Assembly: GCA_963696105.1 (NCBI GenBank)
Contig: CAVOIP010000003.1
Location: 335,949-399,948, forward strand
Reading direction: 5' to 3'
Length of the DNA stretch: 64,000 nucleotides
Origin: CAVRTM01 sp963696105
Lineage (GTDB): Bacteria; Actinomycetota; Actinomycetes; Actinomycetales; Dermatophilaceae
Shown here: piece after piece, positions 57,179 through 64,000 of the stretch
How positions within the stretch are numbered: position 1 is the first letter of the stretch
How the letters are laid out: the number at the start of each line of letters is the position of its first letter
Translations under genes and position numbers: made by a program
The notes under the pieces: generated by a model
The model's database searches: none
Seen by the model: the letters and a program-made list of their open reading frames with translations, nothing else
What the model was told of the DNA's origin: nothing

Positions 57179-58027
57179 TCAGCGCAGCCGGGTCACCGGG
57201 AAGCGGGCCGGTGGGTCGGCGATCTGGTCCTGGGCGCCGACGAGCTGGATCTCGCGGTGGCCGCCGACGTGGGTGAGCTCCATGACCGCGTAGACCGAGG
57301 CGGCGGTACGGCCCAGGGCGGCCTCCGGGCCGTCGGTCAGGGTGTGGGCCAGGAAGATCGCGGCCGTCGCGTCACCCGCGCCGTTGACGCTGAGGGGCAG
57401 TCGCGGGGTGGCGACCGACCAGGCGCCGTCGTCGGACACGGCCACCATCGAGATGGAGTCCTCGGCGGCGTCGCCGGTCTCCACGCTCGTCACCAGCACG
57501 GTGCGCGGGCCCATCGTCCGCAGGGCGTCAGCGGCGACCAGGAGCTCGTCGACGCTTCCCACGGGCAGCCCGGTGAGGAACTCCAGCTCGAACTGGTTGG
57601 GGGTGGCCAGGTCCGAGGCCGGGATCACCTGGTCGCGCATGAACTCCGGGATGCCCGGCCGCACGAAGAAGCCTCGGCCCACGTCACCCATCACCGGGTC
57701 GCAGCAGTACACCGCGGCGGGGTTGGCCGCCTTGACCCGGCGGACGGCGTCCAGGACCACCTCCCCCACCTCCTCGGCTCCCTGGTAGCCGGACAGGACC
57801 GCGTCGCACGAGCCGAGGACGCCGCGCTCCTCGATGCCCGTGATGACCTCGGCGACGTCGGACGGCGCCAGCAGCGGGCCGCGCCACGCGCCGTACCCGG
57901 TGTGGTTGGAGAAGTGGACCGTGTGCACGGCCCAGACGTCGTGCCCGAGCCGCTGGAGCGGGAAGACCGCCGAGCTGTTGCCGGCGTGCCCGTAGGCCAC
58001 CGAGGACTGGATCGAGAGGATCTTCAT
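57179..58027 (-). CDS. pdxY: Pyridoxal kinase
   Basis: 282 residues from ATG 58027 (no ribosome site; leaderless transcript likely). ILSIQSSVAYGHAGNSSAVF is the pyridoxal-kinase (PdxY) opening; CDPVMGDVGRGFFV, ATPNQFELEFLTG and SVNGAGDATAAIFLA (anion-hole GAGD with the catalytic Asp) follow. It phosphorylates pyridoxal to pyridoxal 5'-phosphate in vitamin B6 salvage. Alone on its strand. Confidence 0.95.
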   Translation of the reverse strand: MKILSIQSSVAYGHAGNSSAVFPLQRLGHDVWAVHTVHFSNHTGYGAWRGPLLAPSDVAEVITGIEERGVLGSCDAVLSGYQGAEEVGEVVLDAVRRVKAANPAAVYCCDPVMGDVGRGFFVRPGIPEFMRDQVIPASDLATPNQFELEFLTGLPVGSVDELLVAADALRTMGPRTVLVTSVETGDAAEDSISMVAVSDDGAWSVATPRLPLSVNGAGDATAAIFLAHTLTDGPEAALGRTAASVYAVMELTHVGGHREIQLVGAQDQIADPPARFPVTRLR

Positions 58028-58085
58028 CCCGCGGACGTTACTGCCGTACCGCGCGGGCCGCTGAGGCGCAGTCCCGGGCAGCCGC

Positions 58086-58424
58086 TCAGGCCGCACCGCC
58101 CTCGGGGTCGCCGCGGCGGGCGGCGTCCTCGGAGGAGGCGTGCCGCGACTGCGAGCTGGTGTCCGCATCGGGGTGCTCGGTGCGCTCCCGGGACTCGGCC
58201 AGGATCGCCTCGGCCTGGGCAGCGGGGTCGTCGCTGCCGACCGCCCGCTCCTCGGGGAGCAGCTCGGCCCGGGACCCCACGTGACGGTCCGCTGCGTCTG
58301 CTGCGCCTGCTGTGTCGGTGGAGTCCGCGGTGTCGGTGGAGTCCGCGGTGTCGGTGGAGTCCGAGGTGTCGGTGGAGTCCGCGGCGTCGGTCGGGTCGGG
58401 CGTGGCGGCGGGGTCAGCAGGCAT
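58086..58424 (-). CDS. Acidic low-complexity protein
   Basis: 112 residues. Residues 12-40 are DSTDT repeats, encoded by four 18-bp copies of GTGTCGGTGGAGTCCGCG (58312-58383, plus-strand reading). After this the C-terminal half (RAELLPEERAVGSDDPAAQA and ESRERTEHPD) resembles a short actinobacterial protein with LPEE..GSDDP. No structure or function known; likely disordered. The repeat number may vary between strains. Confidence 0.7.
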   Translation of the reverse strand: MPADPAATPDPTDAADSTDTSDSTDTADSTDTADSTDTAGAADAADRHVGSRAELLPEERAVGSDDPAAQAEAILAESRERTEHPDADTSSQSRHASSEDAARRGDPEGGAA

Positions 58425-58562
58425 GCGCCGACCCTACGCCGGGCCCCACCGCCCCCGGTCGCGCACGCTCAAGGACGCGACGCCCGTGTCCCCCGGGGTT
58501 CCCCGCCTCCCGGGGCCGCCCGCGTCACCGGGGATGCCCGGCACCGTGGCAGGATCGGCTCC

Positions 58563-58760
58563 ATGGCCCACCTGTCCCCGGCCTCGCGCCGCCGCGCGGC
58601 GGTGCTGCCAGCGCTGCTCGCCGGCCTCACGGTGGCCCGGATGGTGCGGGCCGGTTCCGCAGGCGCTGCCGGCGTCGTCTGGCCGTGGGCGGTGCTGCTC
58701 GTGGTCGCCGTCGCCGCCGGTGTCTTCCTGCTGTGGCCGGGCGCGGCAGGCCGACCCTGA
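58563..58760 (+). CDS. Small two-helix membrane protein
   Basis: 65 residues from ATG 58563. Two hydrophobic stretches, AVLPALLAGLTVARMV and WPWAVLLVVAVAAGVFLLWP, separated by a short Gly/Ala loop. The stop is within a 10-bp hairpin that should terminate transcription, supporting the gene. Unknown function. The ribosome site (AGGATCGGCTCC-ATG) is usable. Confidence 0.62.
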   Translation: MAHLSPASRRRAAVLPALLAGLTVARMVRAGSAGAAGVVWPWAVLLVVAVAAGVFLLWPGAAGRP

Positions 58761-58770
58761 CCTGCCGCGC
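58741..58770 (+). terminator. Terminator overlapping a stop codon
   Basis: GCGCGGCAGG and CCTGCCGCGC (58741-58750, 58761-58770) form a perfect 10-bp stem with a 10-base loop that contains the stop codon of the small membrane protein. Confidence 0.65.
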
Positions 58771-58777
58771 CGCCCAA

Positions 58778-58802
58778 TTGGCCCGACATGACTTCGGGCG
58801 AA
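58778..58802. promoter_or_regulatory. Operator candidate before the TetR gene
   Basis: TTGGCCCGA-N7-TCGGGCGAA, arms of nine bases with one mismatch, ends 16 bp before the regulator's start. Position and shape suggest a site for self-regulation. Confidence 0.5.
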
Positions 58803-58818
58803 ATGCTAGGATGGCGTG

Positions 58819-59505
58819 ATGACCGTACCGGCGAAGACCCGCACCTACCGGTCGCCGCGCCGCCAGGAGCAGGCGGCGGCGACCCGGCGGTCGGTCGTGC
58901 GAGCCGCGCGTGAGCTGTTCACCCGCGACGGCTATGCCGCCACGACCGTCACCGCGGTCGCGGTGGCCGCGCACGTGTCGCTCGACACGGTCTACGCCAG
59001 CGTCGGGCGCAAGCCGGAGCTCGTCCTCGCTGTCATCGACGGCGTGCTCGGCAGCTCGGACGAGCCGGTCAGCCTCGAGGAGCGCGAGTACGTCAAGACG
59101 ATCCGGCGGACTCCGTCCGCCCGCGGCAAGATCGAGGTCTACGCCGCGGCCGTCGGGCGGCTGGTTCCCCAGATCGCACCGCTGGAAGACGCCCTGCGAC
59201 GGGCTGCCGAGAGCGACGCCGAGTGCGCTGCCGTCTGGGCCCGGCTGCTCGAGCGGCGGTCGGCCAACATGATCCTGCTCGCCCATGAGCTGCGGGGCAC
59301 CGGCGAGCTGCGCACGGACCTGTCCGACCGCGAGGTCGCCGACATCATCGGGTCCACCAGCGCGGTGGACTACCACCTCTTCCTGGCCCGGCGTGGATGG
59401 AGCCCGCAGGACTACGAGCGTCTGCTGGTGGACCTGTGGACCCGGCTGCTGCTGAGCGGGTCCCCCGTCCCGGCCCACTCCACCGGGGCGCCCGGCGGGG
59501 ACTGA
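58819..59505 (+). CDS. TetR/AcrR family transcriptional regulator
   Basis: 228 residues from ATG 58819 (AGGA seven bases upstream; GTG 58816 just before). DNA-binding part at 15-65: AATRRSVVRAARELFTRDGY, ATTVTAVAVAAHVSLDTVYA, the usual TetR helix-turn-helix. The ligand domain (about 70-220) holds ESDAECAAVWARLLERR and VDYHLFLARRGWSPQDYERL, which also occur in family members of unknown ligand. The two downstream plus-strand oxidoreductases may be targets. Confidence 0.92.
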   Translation: MTVPAKTRTYRSPRRQEQAAATRRSVVRAARELFTRDGYAATTVTAVAVAAHVSLDTVYASVGRKPELVLAVIDGVLGSSDEPVSLEEREYVKTIRRTPSARGKIEVYAAAVGRLVPQIAPLEDALRRAAESDAECAAVWARLLERRSANMILLAHELRGTGELRTDLSDREVADIIGSTSAVDYHLFLARRGWSPQDYERLLVDLWTRLLLSGSPVPAHSTGAPGGD

Positions 59506-59602
59506 GGCCCGGGGTCTCGACCGCCGGCACCCCGACCTAGGTTGGTGGCCTTCGACAGCAGGCCGGCTCCCGGCCACGTCCGCGCAGACCAGGAGGACCC
59601 CC

Positions 59603-60475
59603 ATGACCCGAGTCGTCGTCACCGGCGGCAGCGGCAAGCTCGGCCGCGCCGTCGTCACCGACCTGGCTGCACACGGGTACGACGTCGTGAACCTCGACCG
59701 CCTGCCGCCGCCATCCGCCCAGCCGGGCACCTTCCTTGCCGTCGACCTGACCGACTACGGCCAGGTGCTCGGCGCGCTGACCGCGGTGGACGAGCGCTAC
59801 CGCGGCGTGGACGCCGTCGTGCACCTGGCGGCCATCCCGGCGCCGGGACTGGCCCCCAACGCGGCGACTTTCGCCAACAACGTGCTCAGCACCTACCACG
59901 TGTTCGAGGGGGCGCGCGCTGCGGGCATCACGACCGTGGTGTGGGCGTCCAGCGAGACGGTGCTCGGGCTGCCCTTCGACACCCCGCCGCCGTACGTGCC
60001 GGTCGACGAGGACTACCGCGGCCGGCCCGAGACGACGTACTCCCTCGGCAAGGCGGTCGAGGAGGAGATGGCCTGGCACTTCTGCCGGTGGAACCCCGAC
60101 GCCTCCATCATCGGCCTGCGCTTCTCCAACGTCATGGAGCCCGGCGACTACGCGGATTTCCCGTCGTACGAGGCGGATCCACAGGCGCGCAAGTGGAACC
60201 TGTGGGGCTACATCGACGCCCGTGACGGGGCCCAGGCCGTCCGCCGCGCGCTCGAGCACGGCGAGCCGGGGCTGGAGGTGTTCGTGATCGCGGGCGCCGA
60301 CACCGTGATGACCACGCCGTCGCGCGAGCTGGTCGAGCAGGTGTTCCCCGGGGTGGAGGTCCGCGGCGACGTCGAGGGCACGCAGACGCTGCTGTCGATC
60401 GACAAGGCCCGGCGCATCCTCGGTTACGAGCCGCAGCACTCCTGGCGCGACGAGCTGCCGGGCGTCATGGCGTGA
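59603..60475 (+). CDS. NAD-dependent epimerase/dehydratase (SDR, extended type)
   Basis: 290 residues, ATG 59603 with AGGAGG six bases upstream. VVVTGGSGKLGRAVV is the nucleotide-binding GGSGKLG; WASSETVLG and YSLGKAVEEEM give Ser and YxxxK; FPSYEADPQARKWNLWGYID is the substrate side. This resembles NAD(P)-dependent uronate or sugar epimerases and reductases; exact substrate unknown. The next gene is an aldo/keto reductase 39 bp later, perhaps acting on the same sugar. Confidence 0.9.
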   Translation: MTRVVVTGGSGKLGRAVVTDLAAHGYDVVNLDRLPPPSAQPGTFLAVDLTDYGQVLGALTAVDERYRGVDAVVHLAAIPAPGLAPNAATFANNVLSTYHVFEGARAAGITTVVWASSETVLGLPFDTPPPYVPVDEDYRGRPETTYSLGKAVEEEMAWHFCRWNPDASIIGLRFSNVMEPGDYADFPSYEADPQARKWNLWGYIDARDGAQAVRRALEHGEPGLEVFVIAGADTVMTTPSRELVEQVFPGVEVRGDVEGTQTLLSIDKARRILGYEPQHSWRDELPGVMA

Positions 60476-60514
60476 GAACGCCGCATCCACAACAGAACTG
60501 AAGAAGGAGACGGC

Positions 60515-61489
60515 ATGGACTACGTGAGACTGGGACAGACCGGCCTGGAGGTGTCGCGGATCGCCCTGGGCTGCATGACGTACGGCGACCCGGCGCGGGG
60601 CAACCACCCCTGGACCCTCGACGAGGAAGCGAGCCGCCCCCTGATCCGGCGCGCCGTGGAGGCCGGGATCACGTTCTTCGACACGGCGAACGTCTACTCC
60701 GACGGGTCGAGCGAGGAGATCGTCGGTCGCGCCCTGGCCGAGATGACCAAGCGTGAGGAGGTCGTCATCGCGACGAAGGTCCACGGACGGATGCGCCCGG
60801 GCCCCAACGGTGCCGGCCTCTCCCGCAAGGCGATCATGACCGAGGTGGACGCCAGCCTGGCCCGGCTGGGGACCGACTACATCGACCTCTACCAGATCCA
60901 CCGGTGGGACCCCGTCACGCCGATCGAGGAGACCCTGGAGACGCTGCACGACGTGGTCAAGGCCGGCAAGGCGCGCTACATCGGGGCGTCCTCGATGTAC
61001 GCGTGGCAGTTCGCCAAGGCGCTGTATCTCGCGGACCTGCACGGCTGGACCCGGTTCGTCACCATGCAGGACCACTACAACCTGCTCCACCGCGAGGAGG
61101 AGCGCGAGATGCTGCCGCTCTGCGCGGACCAGGGCGTGGGGGTGCTGCCCTGGAGCCCGTTGGCCCGCGGCCGGCTGACCCGCGACTGGGAGGAGTCGAC
61201 GAACCGGTCGGAGACCGACACGTTCGGCAGGACGTTGTACGACCAGGACGCGGGCGACCGCACCATCGCCGAGCGCGTCGCCGAGATCGCCGGTGAGCGC
61301 GGGGTGCCCCGAGCCCAGGTGGCGCTGGCGTGGGTCGCGCGCAACCCGGTGGTCACCGCGCCGATCGTCGGTGCGAGCAAGCCGCACCACGTCGACGACG
61401 CGGTCGCCGCCCTGGAGCTGCAGCTCAGCGACGAGGAGGTCAAGCGCCTCGAGGAGCCGTACCGGCCCCACGACGTCGCCGGGTTCTGA
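60515..61489 (+). CDS. Aldo/keto reductase
   Basis: 324 residues, ATG 60515 with AAGAAGGAG six bases upstream. TIM barrel with the tetrad visible: FFDTANVYSDG (Asp and Tyr), ATKVHGRM (Lys), YQIHRWDP (His). ALAWVARNPVVTAPIVGAS and EEPYRPH form the NADPH-side and C-term. The branch resembles YajO/YdhF-type reductases; likely reduces a sugar aldehyde or ketone. Probably co-transcribed with the epimerase. Confidence 0.93.
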   Translation: MDYVRLGQTGLEVSRIALGCMTYGDPARGNHPWTLDEEASRPLIRRAVEAGITFFDTANVYSDGSSEEIVGRALAEMTKREEVVIATKVHGRMRPGPNGAGLSRKAIMTEVDASLARLGTDYIDLYQIHRWDPVTPIEETLETLHDVVKAGKARYIGASSMYAWQFAKALYLADLHGWTRFVTMQDHYNLLHREEEREMLPLCADQGVGVLPWSPLARGRLTRDWEESTNRSETDTFGRTLYDQDAGDRTIAERVAEIAGERGVPRAQVALAWVARNPVVTAPIVGASKPHHVDDAVAALELQLSDEEVKRLEEPYRPHDVAGF

Positions 61490-61495
61490 GCGAGG

Positions 61496-61792
61496 TCAGT
61501 CGCCCGGCGGCGCCGGGGGCGGGCAGTACATCCGCCCCCGCTGCGAGGCGTCGAAGCGGTGGGCCCGGGCGGGCTGGTGGCAGACGTCGCAGACCCACTC
61601 GGGCCGTGCCGGCGTCGGCGGCGCCTGCGCCGGCCCGACCTGGGCCCCACCGAACAGGGGCTTGAAGAAGTTCTCCAGACGGCCGAACAGGCCGAGGGGC
61701 TTGTCGCCGGTGACCTCGCCGGCGGGGCGGACCTCCCCCGGAAGCTGGGGCTGATCGGCCGGCTGCTGCCGCTTGGCCACGACGTCTCCCAT
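61496..61792 (-). CDS. Small zinc-ribbon-like protein
   Basis: 98 residues from ATG 61792 (AGGAA-rich upstream, weak). GLFGRLENFFKPLFGGAQ is an amphipathic stretch; the last third has WVCDVCHQPARAHRFDASQR then MYC, a CxxC-plus-Cys pattern that may bind a metal with the two His residues. Pro-rich tail. I do not recognise a family. It ends six bases from the aldo/keto reductase stop. Confidence 0.62.
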   Translation of the reverse strand: MGDVVAKRQQPADQPQLPGEVRPAGEVTGDKPLGLFGRLENFFKPLFGGAQVGPAQAPPTPARPEWVCDVCHQPARAHRFDASQRGRMYCPPPAPPGD

Positions 61793-62116
61793 CCGCGGAG
61801 GAAGGTCCTCCACGAGCGCACGGGTGGATGGGCACGGTGCCCGTTCCACAGCCGCAAGTTTACGTGCGCGCCGAAGGCGCCCCAGCGCGGGTCCGGCGCA
61901 CCCGGCGGCGGAATACCCGGAGTGACAGCGCGGTTGAGCCCGGTGTCGCGACGGTGCCAGACCCCCGGGCTTCACCTCCAGCCGCTACGAGCGGCCACGC
62001 GCCGAGAGGCGTCGACCGTCGCGCTGCAGGACCACCGTGGACGGCGGGAGCAGCTGCTCCCGCCGTCCTCGATGCTGTCCGCGGGCCCGCTTCCGGCGAG
62101 ATCCCCGGGGTGATGC
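61793..62116. other. Gene-free stretch with palindromic terminator
   Basis: About 320 bp between two minus-strand small genes. It contains the 30-bp perfect palindrome at 62039-62068 and otherwise no coding sense I can support. Confidence 0.55.
62039..62068 (-). terminator. 30-bp perfect palindrome
   Basis: GGACGGCGGGAGCAG and its complement meet with no spacer (62053/62054). It lies 48 bp past the stop of the 54-residue gene, the expected place for a terminator on the minus strand. Confidence 0.75.
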
Positions 62117-62281
62117 CTAGCGCTCCGCCTCCTCGTCGGTGAGGTTGCCCATCTCCGGGCCGCCCCCGGCCGCCGCCTCGGCCTCGATGTCCAGCACGGG
62201 GTCGCCGTGCTTCTTCTCCTCCTCCTGCTGCTCCTGCGGGCCCTGGTTCCGGTCGTCGAACTGCTCTGCGTTCTCGGTCAT
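62117..62281 (-). CDS. 54-residue acidic protein
   Basis: Residues are mostly Glu, Gln, Asp, Gly: MTENAEQFDDRNQGPQEQQ, then KKHGDPVLDIEAEA and GPEMGNLTDEEAER. No helix-breaking core; likely disordered. Supported by the terminator palindrome after it, and by an 80-bp spacer to the divergent 92-residue gene, also acidic. No function known to me. Confidence 0.6.
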   Translation of the reverse strand: MTENAEQFDDRNQGPQEQQEEEKKHGDPVLDIEAEAAAGGGPEMGNLTDEEAER

Positions 62282-62360
62282 GTCAGCGGCATACCCGGTT
62301 TCAGCGCCTGACCAACGGGCAAGGTCCCGACAGCACGCCTCACCCACCCAAGGAGAGCTG

Positions 62361-62639
62361 ATGACTGCCGAGAACCGTCCCGTCGACGCCGTGCCCGACG
62401 CCACGCCCGACCTCACCGAGCCGGAGCAGGACGTCCTGGACGACGCCTCGACGGGCGACGTCCCCAACGCCTATGACGGCGGCTTCGACGGCACCGAGAG
62501 CCACGAGCCGGCCGAGCCCACCCAGCGCCTCGAGGAGACCAGTGCCCGCGACGCGGACTGGGCCGACCCCGACGCCGGTGACGCCACCGACGACAGCCAG
62601 GGTGGCCGCCCGGTCGCCGACGACGGCCACGCGACCTGA
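62361..62639 (+). CDS. 92-residue acidic protein
   Basis: ATG 62361 with a strong ribosome site (AAGGAGAGCTG-ATG). TEPEQDVLDDASTGDVPNAY and ARDADWADPDAGDATDD show heavy Asp/Glu and Thr content. No fold seen. The same acidic character as its divergent neighbour suggests a common class of disordered proteins in this region. No homologue in my memory. Confidence 0.65.
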   Translation: MTAENRPVDAVPDATPDLTEPEQDVLDDASTGDVPNAYDGGFDGTESHEPAEPTQRLEETSARDADWADPDAGDATDDSQGGRPVADDGHAT

Positions 62640-62947
62640 GCCCCACTCCCGCGCCGGGGCGTCCGTCCCGGTCGTCGGCTCCTCCCTGACCTCCGGACGG
62701 CACCCGGCGTCCCCCTTCCCCGGCTGCTGTCCGGCACGAGACCGGGCCATGCCCTCACGCCGGTACGACGCTGCGCCCGCGGCTCCGACGCCGTTCCCCT
62801 GCCTGACCGCGCCCGCCGTTGGCCCGCGCCGTGTCGCCGGTGACGGGCCCGCGGACCGGCGCCTGTTTGCCCTGGCGGGGGGTAGGGTACGCCGACCGCA
62901 TTCACCCGACTGGGGGCACGTCACACGTGCCGGGGACGGAGTCACTC
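62640..62947. other. Spacer before the repeat-protein gene
   Basis: About 308 bp. A -10-like TAGGGT is at 62883-62888, 60 bp before the start, without a clear -35. No open frame of quality. Promoter and leader of the repeat-protein operon should lie here. Confidence 0.4.
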
Positions 62948-63601
62948 ATGACCGCATCAGACCTGCCACCGCTGTCCAGGGAGGAGCTCGCCGCTGAGGC
63001 GGGCTCAGCGCTGCCGGACAAGGAGGTCATGTCGTTGCTGGACCTCAACGCCGACCTCAACCTCGCTCTCGACGTCGCCGCCCCGATCGACCTGGCCGTG
63101 GGCGCCAACGCCAACGTCGCCGCACCGATCAACGCGGCCGTGGGCGCCAACATCCTCTCGGTAGGCTCGGCCGACGCGACCCTGGCGCACCAGGACGTCA
63201 ACATCGACCAGGGGCTGTCCGGTACGGCAGTCGCCCACGCCCCGCAGCACAGCGGCATCGACCAGGCCACCCCCGCGACCGGGACGACACCGACGACGGC
63301 TGACACGCCGGCCACCGCCGGTGCCACGGCGACCGCGCCCAGCCCGTCCTCGGCGCTCAGCGGCGACCTGCTCAAGGTCGACGTCAACGCCGCCGCGGAC
63401 GCCAAGCTCGCCGCCCCGATCGACGGCGCAGTCGCGGCGAACGCCAATGTCGCCGCCCCGATCGACGCCTCCGTTTCTGCCAACGTGGGTTCCGTCGCCT
63501 CCGACGCGACCGCCATCGCCGACCAGACGGGGTCGATCACCCAGCACCTGGACGGGACGGCGCAGGCCACGGCTGACCAGACCTCGCAGATCAACCAGTA
63601 G
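62948..63601 (+). CDS. Repeat protein with RiPP-leader-like N-terminus and two A/N/Q-rich blocks
   Basis: 217 residues, ATG 62948 (CGGAG seven bases upstream). Residues 10-31 (SREELAAEAGSALPDKEVMS) resemble leader peptides of ribosomally made peptides (LPxxEVMS). Two copies of a block of about 76 residues follow: A at 31-106 (AAPIDLAVGANANVAAPINA; DVNIDQ; HSGIDQ) and B at 143-217 (AAPIDGAVAANANVAAPIDA; GSITQ; TSQINQ), joined by a Thr/Ala/Pro linker (107-137). The xIxQ steps recall curlin and other self-assembling solenoids. No Cys, no signal peptide. Next gene starts 10 bp later. It may be a surface or storage protein, or a precursor; function unknown. Confidence 0.85.
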   Translation: MTASDLPPLSREELAAEAGSALPDKEVMSLLDLNADLNLALDVAAPIDLAVGANANVAAPINAAVGANILSVGSADATLAHQDVNIDQGLSGTAVAHAPQHSGIDQATPATGTTPTTADTPATAGATATAPSPSSALSGDLLKVDVNAAADAKLAAPIDGAVAANANVAAPIDASVSANVGSVASDATAIADQTGSITQHLDGTAQATADQTSQINQ

Positions 63602-63611
63602 ACGGTCACGG

Positions 63612-64000
63612 GTGAGCCTGACCTCGTCCCCCGGCAGGGCGCCGGGGCCGGAGGCCCACGCTTCCGGCCCCGGCGTCCTGCCGCCGGGATCGTCGCCGGA
63701 GGCGTCTCTGCGGCCAGCGCCCGCCAGCGGACTCGTCCTGCTCGGTGAGCTGACGGGGTCCGGATACCGCGCACCGCCGGCCCTGGTCAGACGCCCGGAC
63801 GGCCAGACGGTCCAGCTGACCACGCTCCTCTACCTGGTCCTCGAGGCCATCGACGGGGAGCGCAGCTGTGCCGAGATCGCCGCGGTGGTCAGCCCGGCAT
63901 ACGGCCGTCGGGTGGAGGAGGACGACGTCCGCCTCCTCGTCGAGACCAAGCTGCGCCCGCTCGGTCTGCTGCGCGCACCCGACGGCACCGAGCCGGAGTC
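63612..64000 (+). CDS. PqqD-headed protein resembling peptide zinc metalloprotease (5' part only)
   Basis: About 129 residues from GTG 63612, running off the right edge. After a Pro/Ser-rich start (1-38), the part LVLLGELTGSGYRAPPALVR, RRPDGQTVQLTTLLYLVLEA, CAEIAAVVSPAYGRRVEEDD and TKLRPLGLLRAPDGT matches, to my recollection, the winged-helix PqqD-like domain that opens actinobacterial putative peptide zinc metalloproteases (M50 type). The protease part is not in the window. With the repeat protein 10 bp before it, peptide recognition or processing of that protein is a fair guess. The match is from memory, so the family call is moderate. Confidence 0.7.
   Translation, partial: MSLTSSPGRAPGPEAHASGPGVLPPGSSPEASLRPAPASGLVLLGELTGSGYRAPPALVRRPDGQTVQLTTLLYLVLEAIDGERSCAEIAAVVSPAYGRRVEEDDVRLLVETKLRPLGLLRAPDGTEPE
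63641..63674 (+). promoter_or_regulatory. Hairpin after the repeat-protein gene (attenuator candidate)
   Basis: GCCGGGGCCGGA (63641-63652) and TCCGGCCCCGGC (63663-63674), a perfect 12-bp stem with 10-base loop, starts 40 bp beyond the repeat-protein stop and inside the first codons of the next gene. It could lower expression of the next gene relative to the repeat protein. It lies in coding sequence, so part of it may be chance. Confidence 0.45.

Noticed and set aside
59537..61471. 644-codon frame on the minus strand
   Set aside because: Antisense to the epimerase and aldo/keto reductase; no domain pattern and a His/Gly/Arg-rich shadow composition.
62340..62945. 201-codon minus-strand frame
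   Set aside because: Antisense to an acidic protein with a strong ribosome site; no motif.

Overview
The window is GC-rich actinobacterial DNA. The evidence is the codon use, GTG/TTG starts, many ATGA/GTGA gene overlaps, a LpqY-SugABC-type sugar importer, SpoIIE-type phosphatases, UdgX, and a 16S-23S-5S rRNA operon without spacer tRNAs. The 16S reads as a high-GC actinomycete, perhaps Kineosporiales or a Micrococcales relative; I cannot place it more finely without a search. No phage, insertion sequence, CRISPR array or tRNA gene was found.

Layout. 1-7.4 kb: a sugar (probably trehalose) ABC importer, a membrane-anchored GAF/SpoIIE phosphatase divergent from a SulP transporter with a STAS domain, and a small membrane protein. 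7.5-13.4 kb: a complete rRNA operon on the minus strand with terminator, processing stem, leader motif and promoter candidate. 13.6-29.3 kb: an SRPBCC protein, a secreted M36 metallopeptidase, an APC permease, a decayed AAA ATPase, two divergent citrate synthases (one with an N-terminal helix-turn-helix), UdgX, a secreted metallophosphoesterase, a haloacid dehalogenase, a GerW-like protein and several small proteins. 29.6-45.3 kb: a PEP-synthase-like gene, a DMFase-like lipoprotein, a flavin monooxygenase/FMN reductase pair, another SpoIIE phosphatase, a CYTH-CHAD protein, then a sulfite-oxidase-like enzyme, flavin reductase and YchJ set, DUF488 and MATE genes. 45.5-54 kb: a glycosyltransferase-DMT exporter pair, acetate kinase with phosphate acetyltransferase, a 3-hydroxyisobutyrate-dehydrogenase-like enzyme and a secreted glycoside hydrolase. 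53.4-64 kb: a three-gene ATGA-coupled unit of unknown function, a third SpoIIE phosphatase, pyridoxal kinase, a TetR regulator with a nearby epimerase and aldo/keto reductase, and small acidic proteins. At the right edge is a repeat protein with a leader-like start, followed by the beginning of a protein resembling PqqD-headed peptide zinc metalloproteases.

Seven genes (AAA ATPase, PEP-synthase-like, sulfite-oxidase-like, flavin reductase, DUF488, MATE, pta) are broken by single-base shifts, mostly in 41.2-49.4 kb, while the residues on either side stay well conserved. Consensus sequencing errors explain this better than mass decay. The AAA ATPase also lacks its Walker B region and looks truly dead.

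The best candidate for an undescribed system is at 62.9-64.0 kb: a 217-residue protein with a RiPP-leader-like N-terminus and two copies of an A/N/Q-rich block, followed after 10 bp by a PqqD-like protein start, with a strong hairpin between them that could act as an attenuator.
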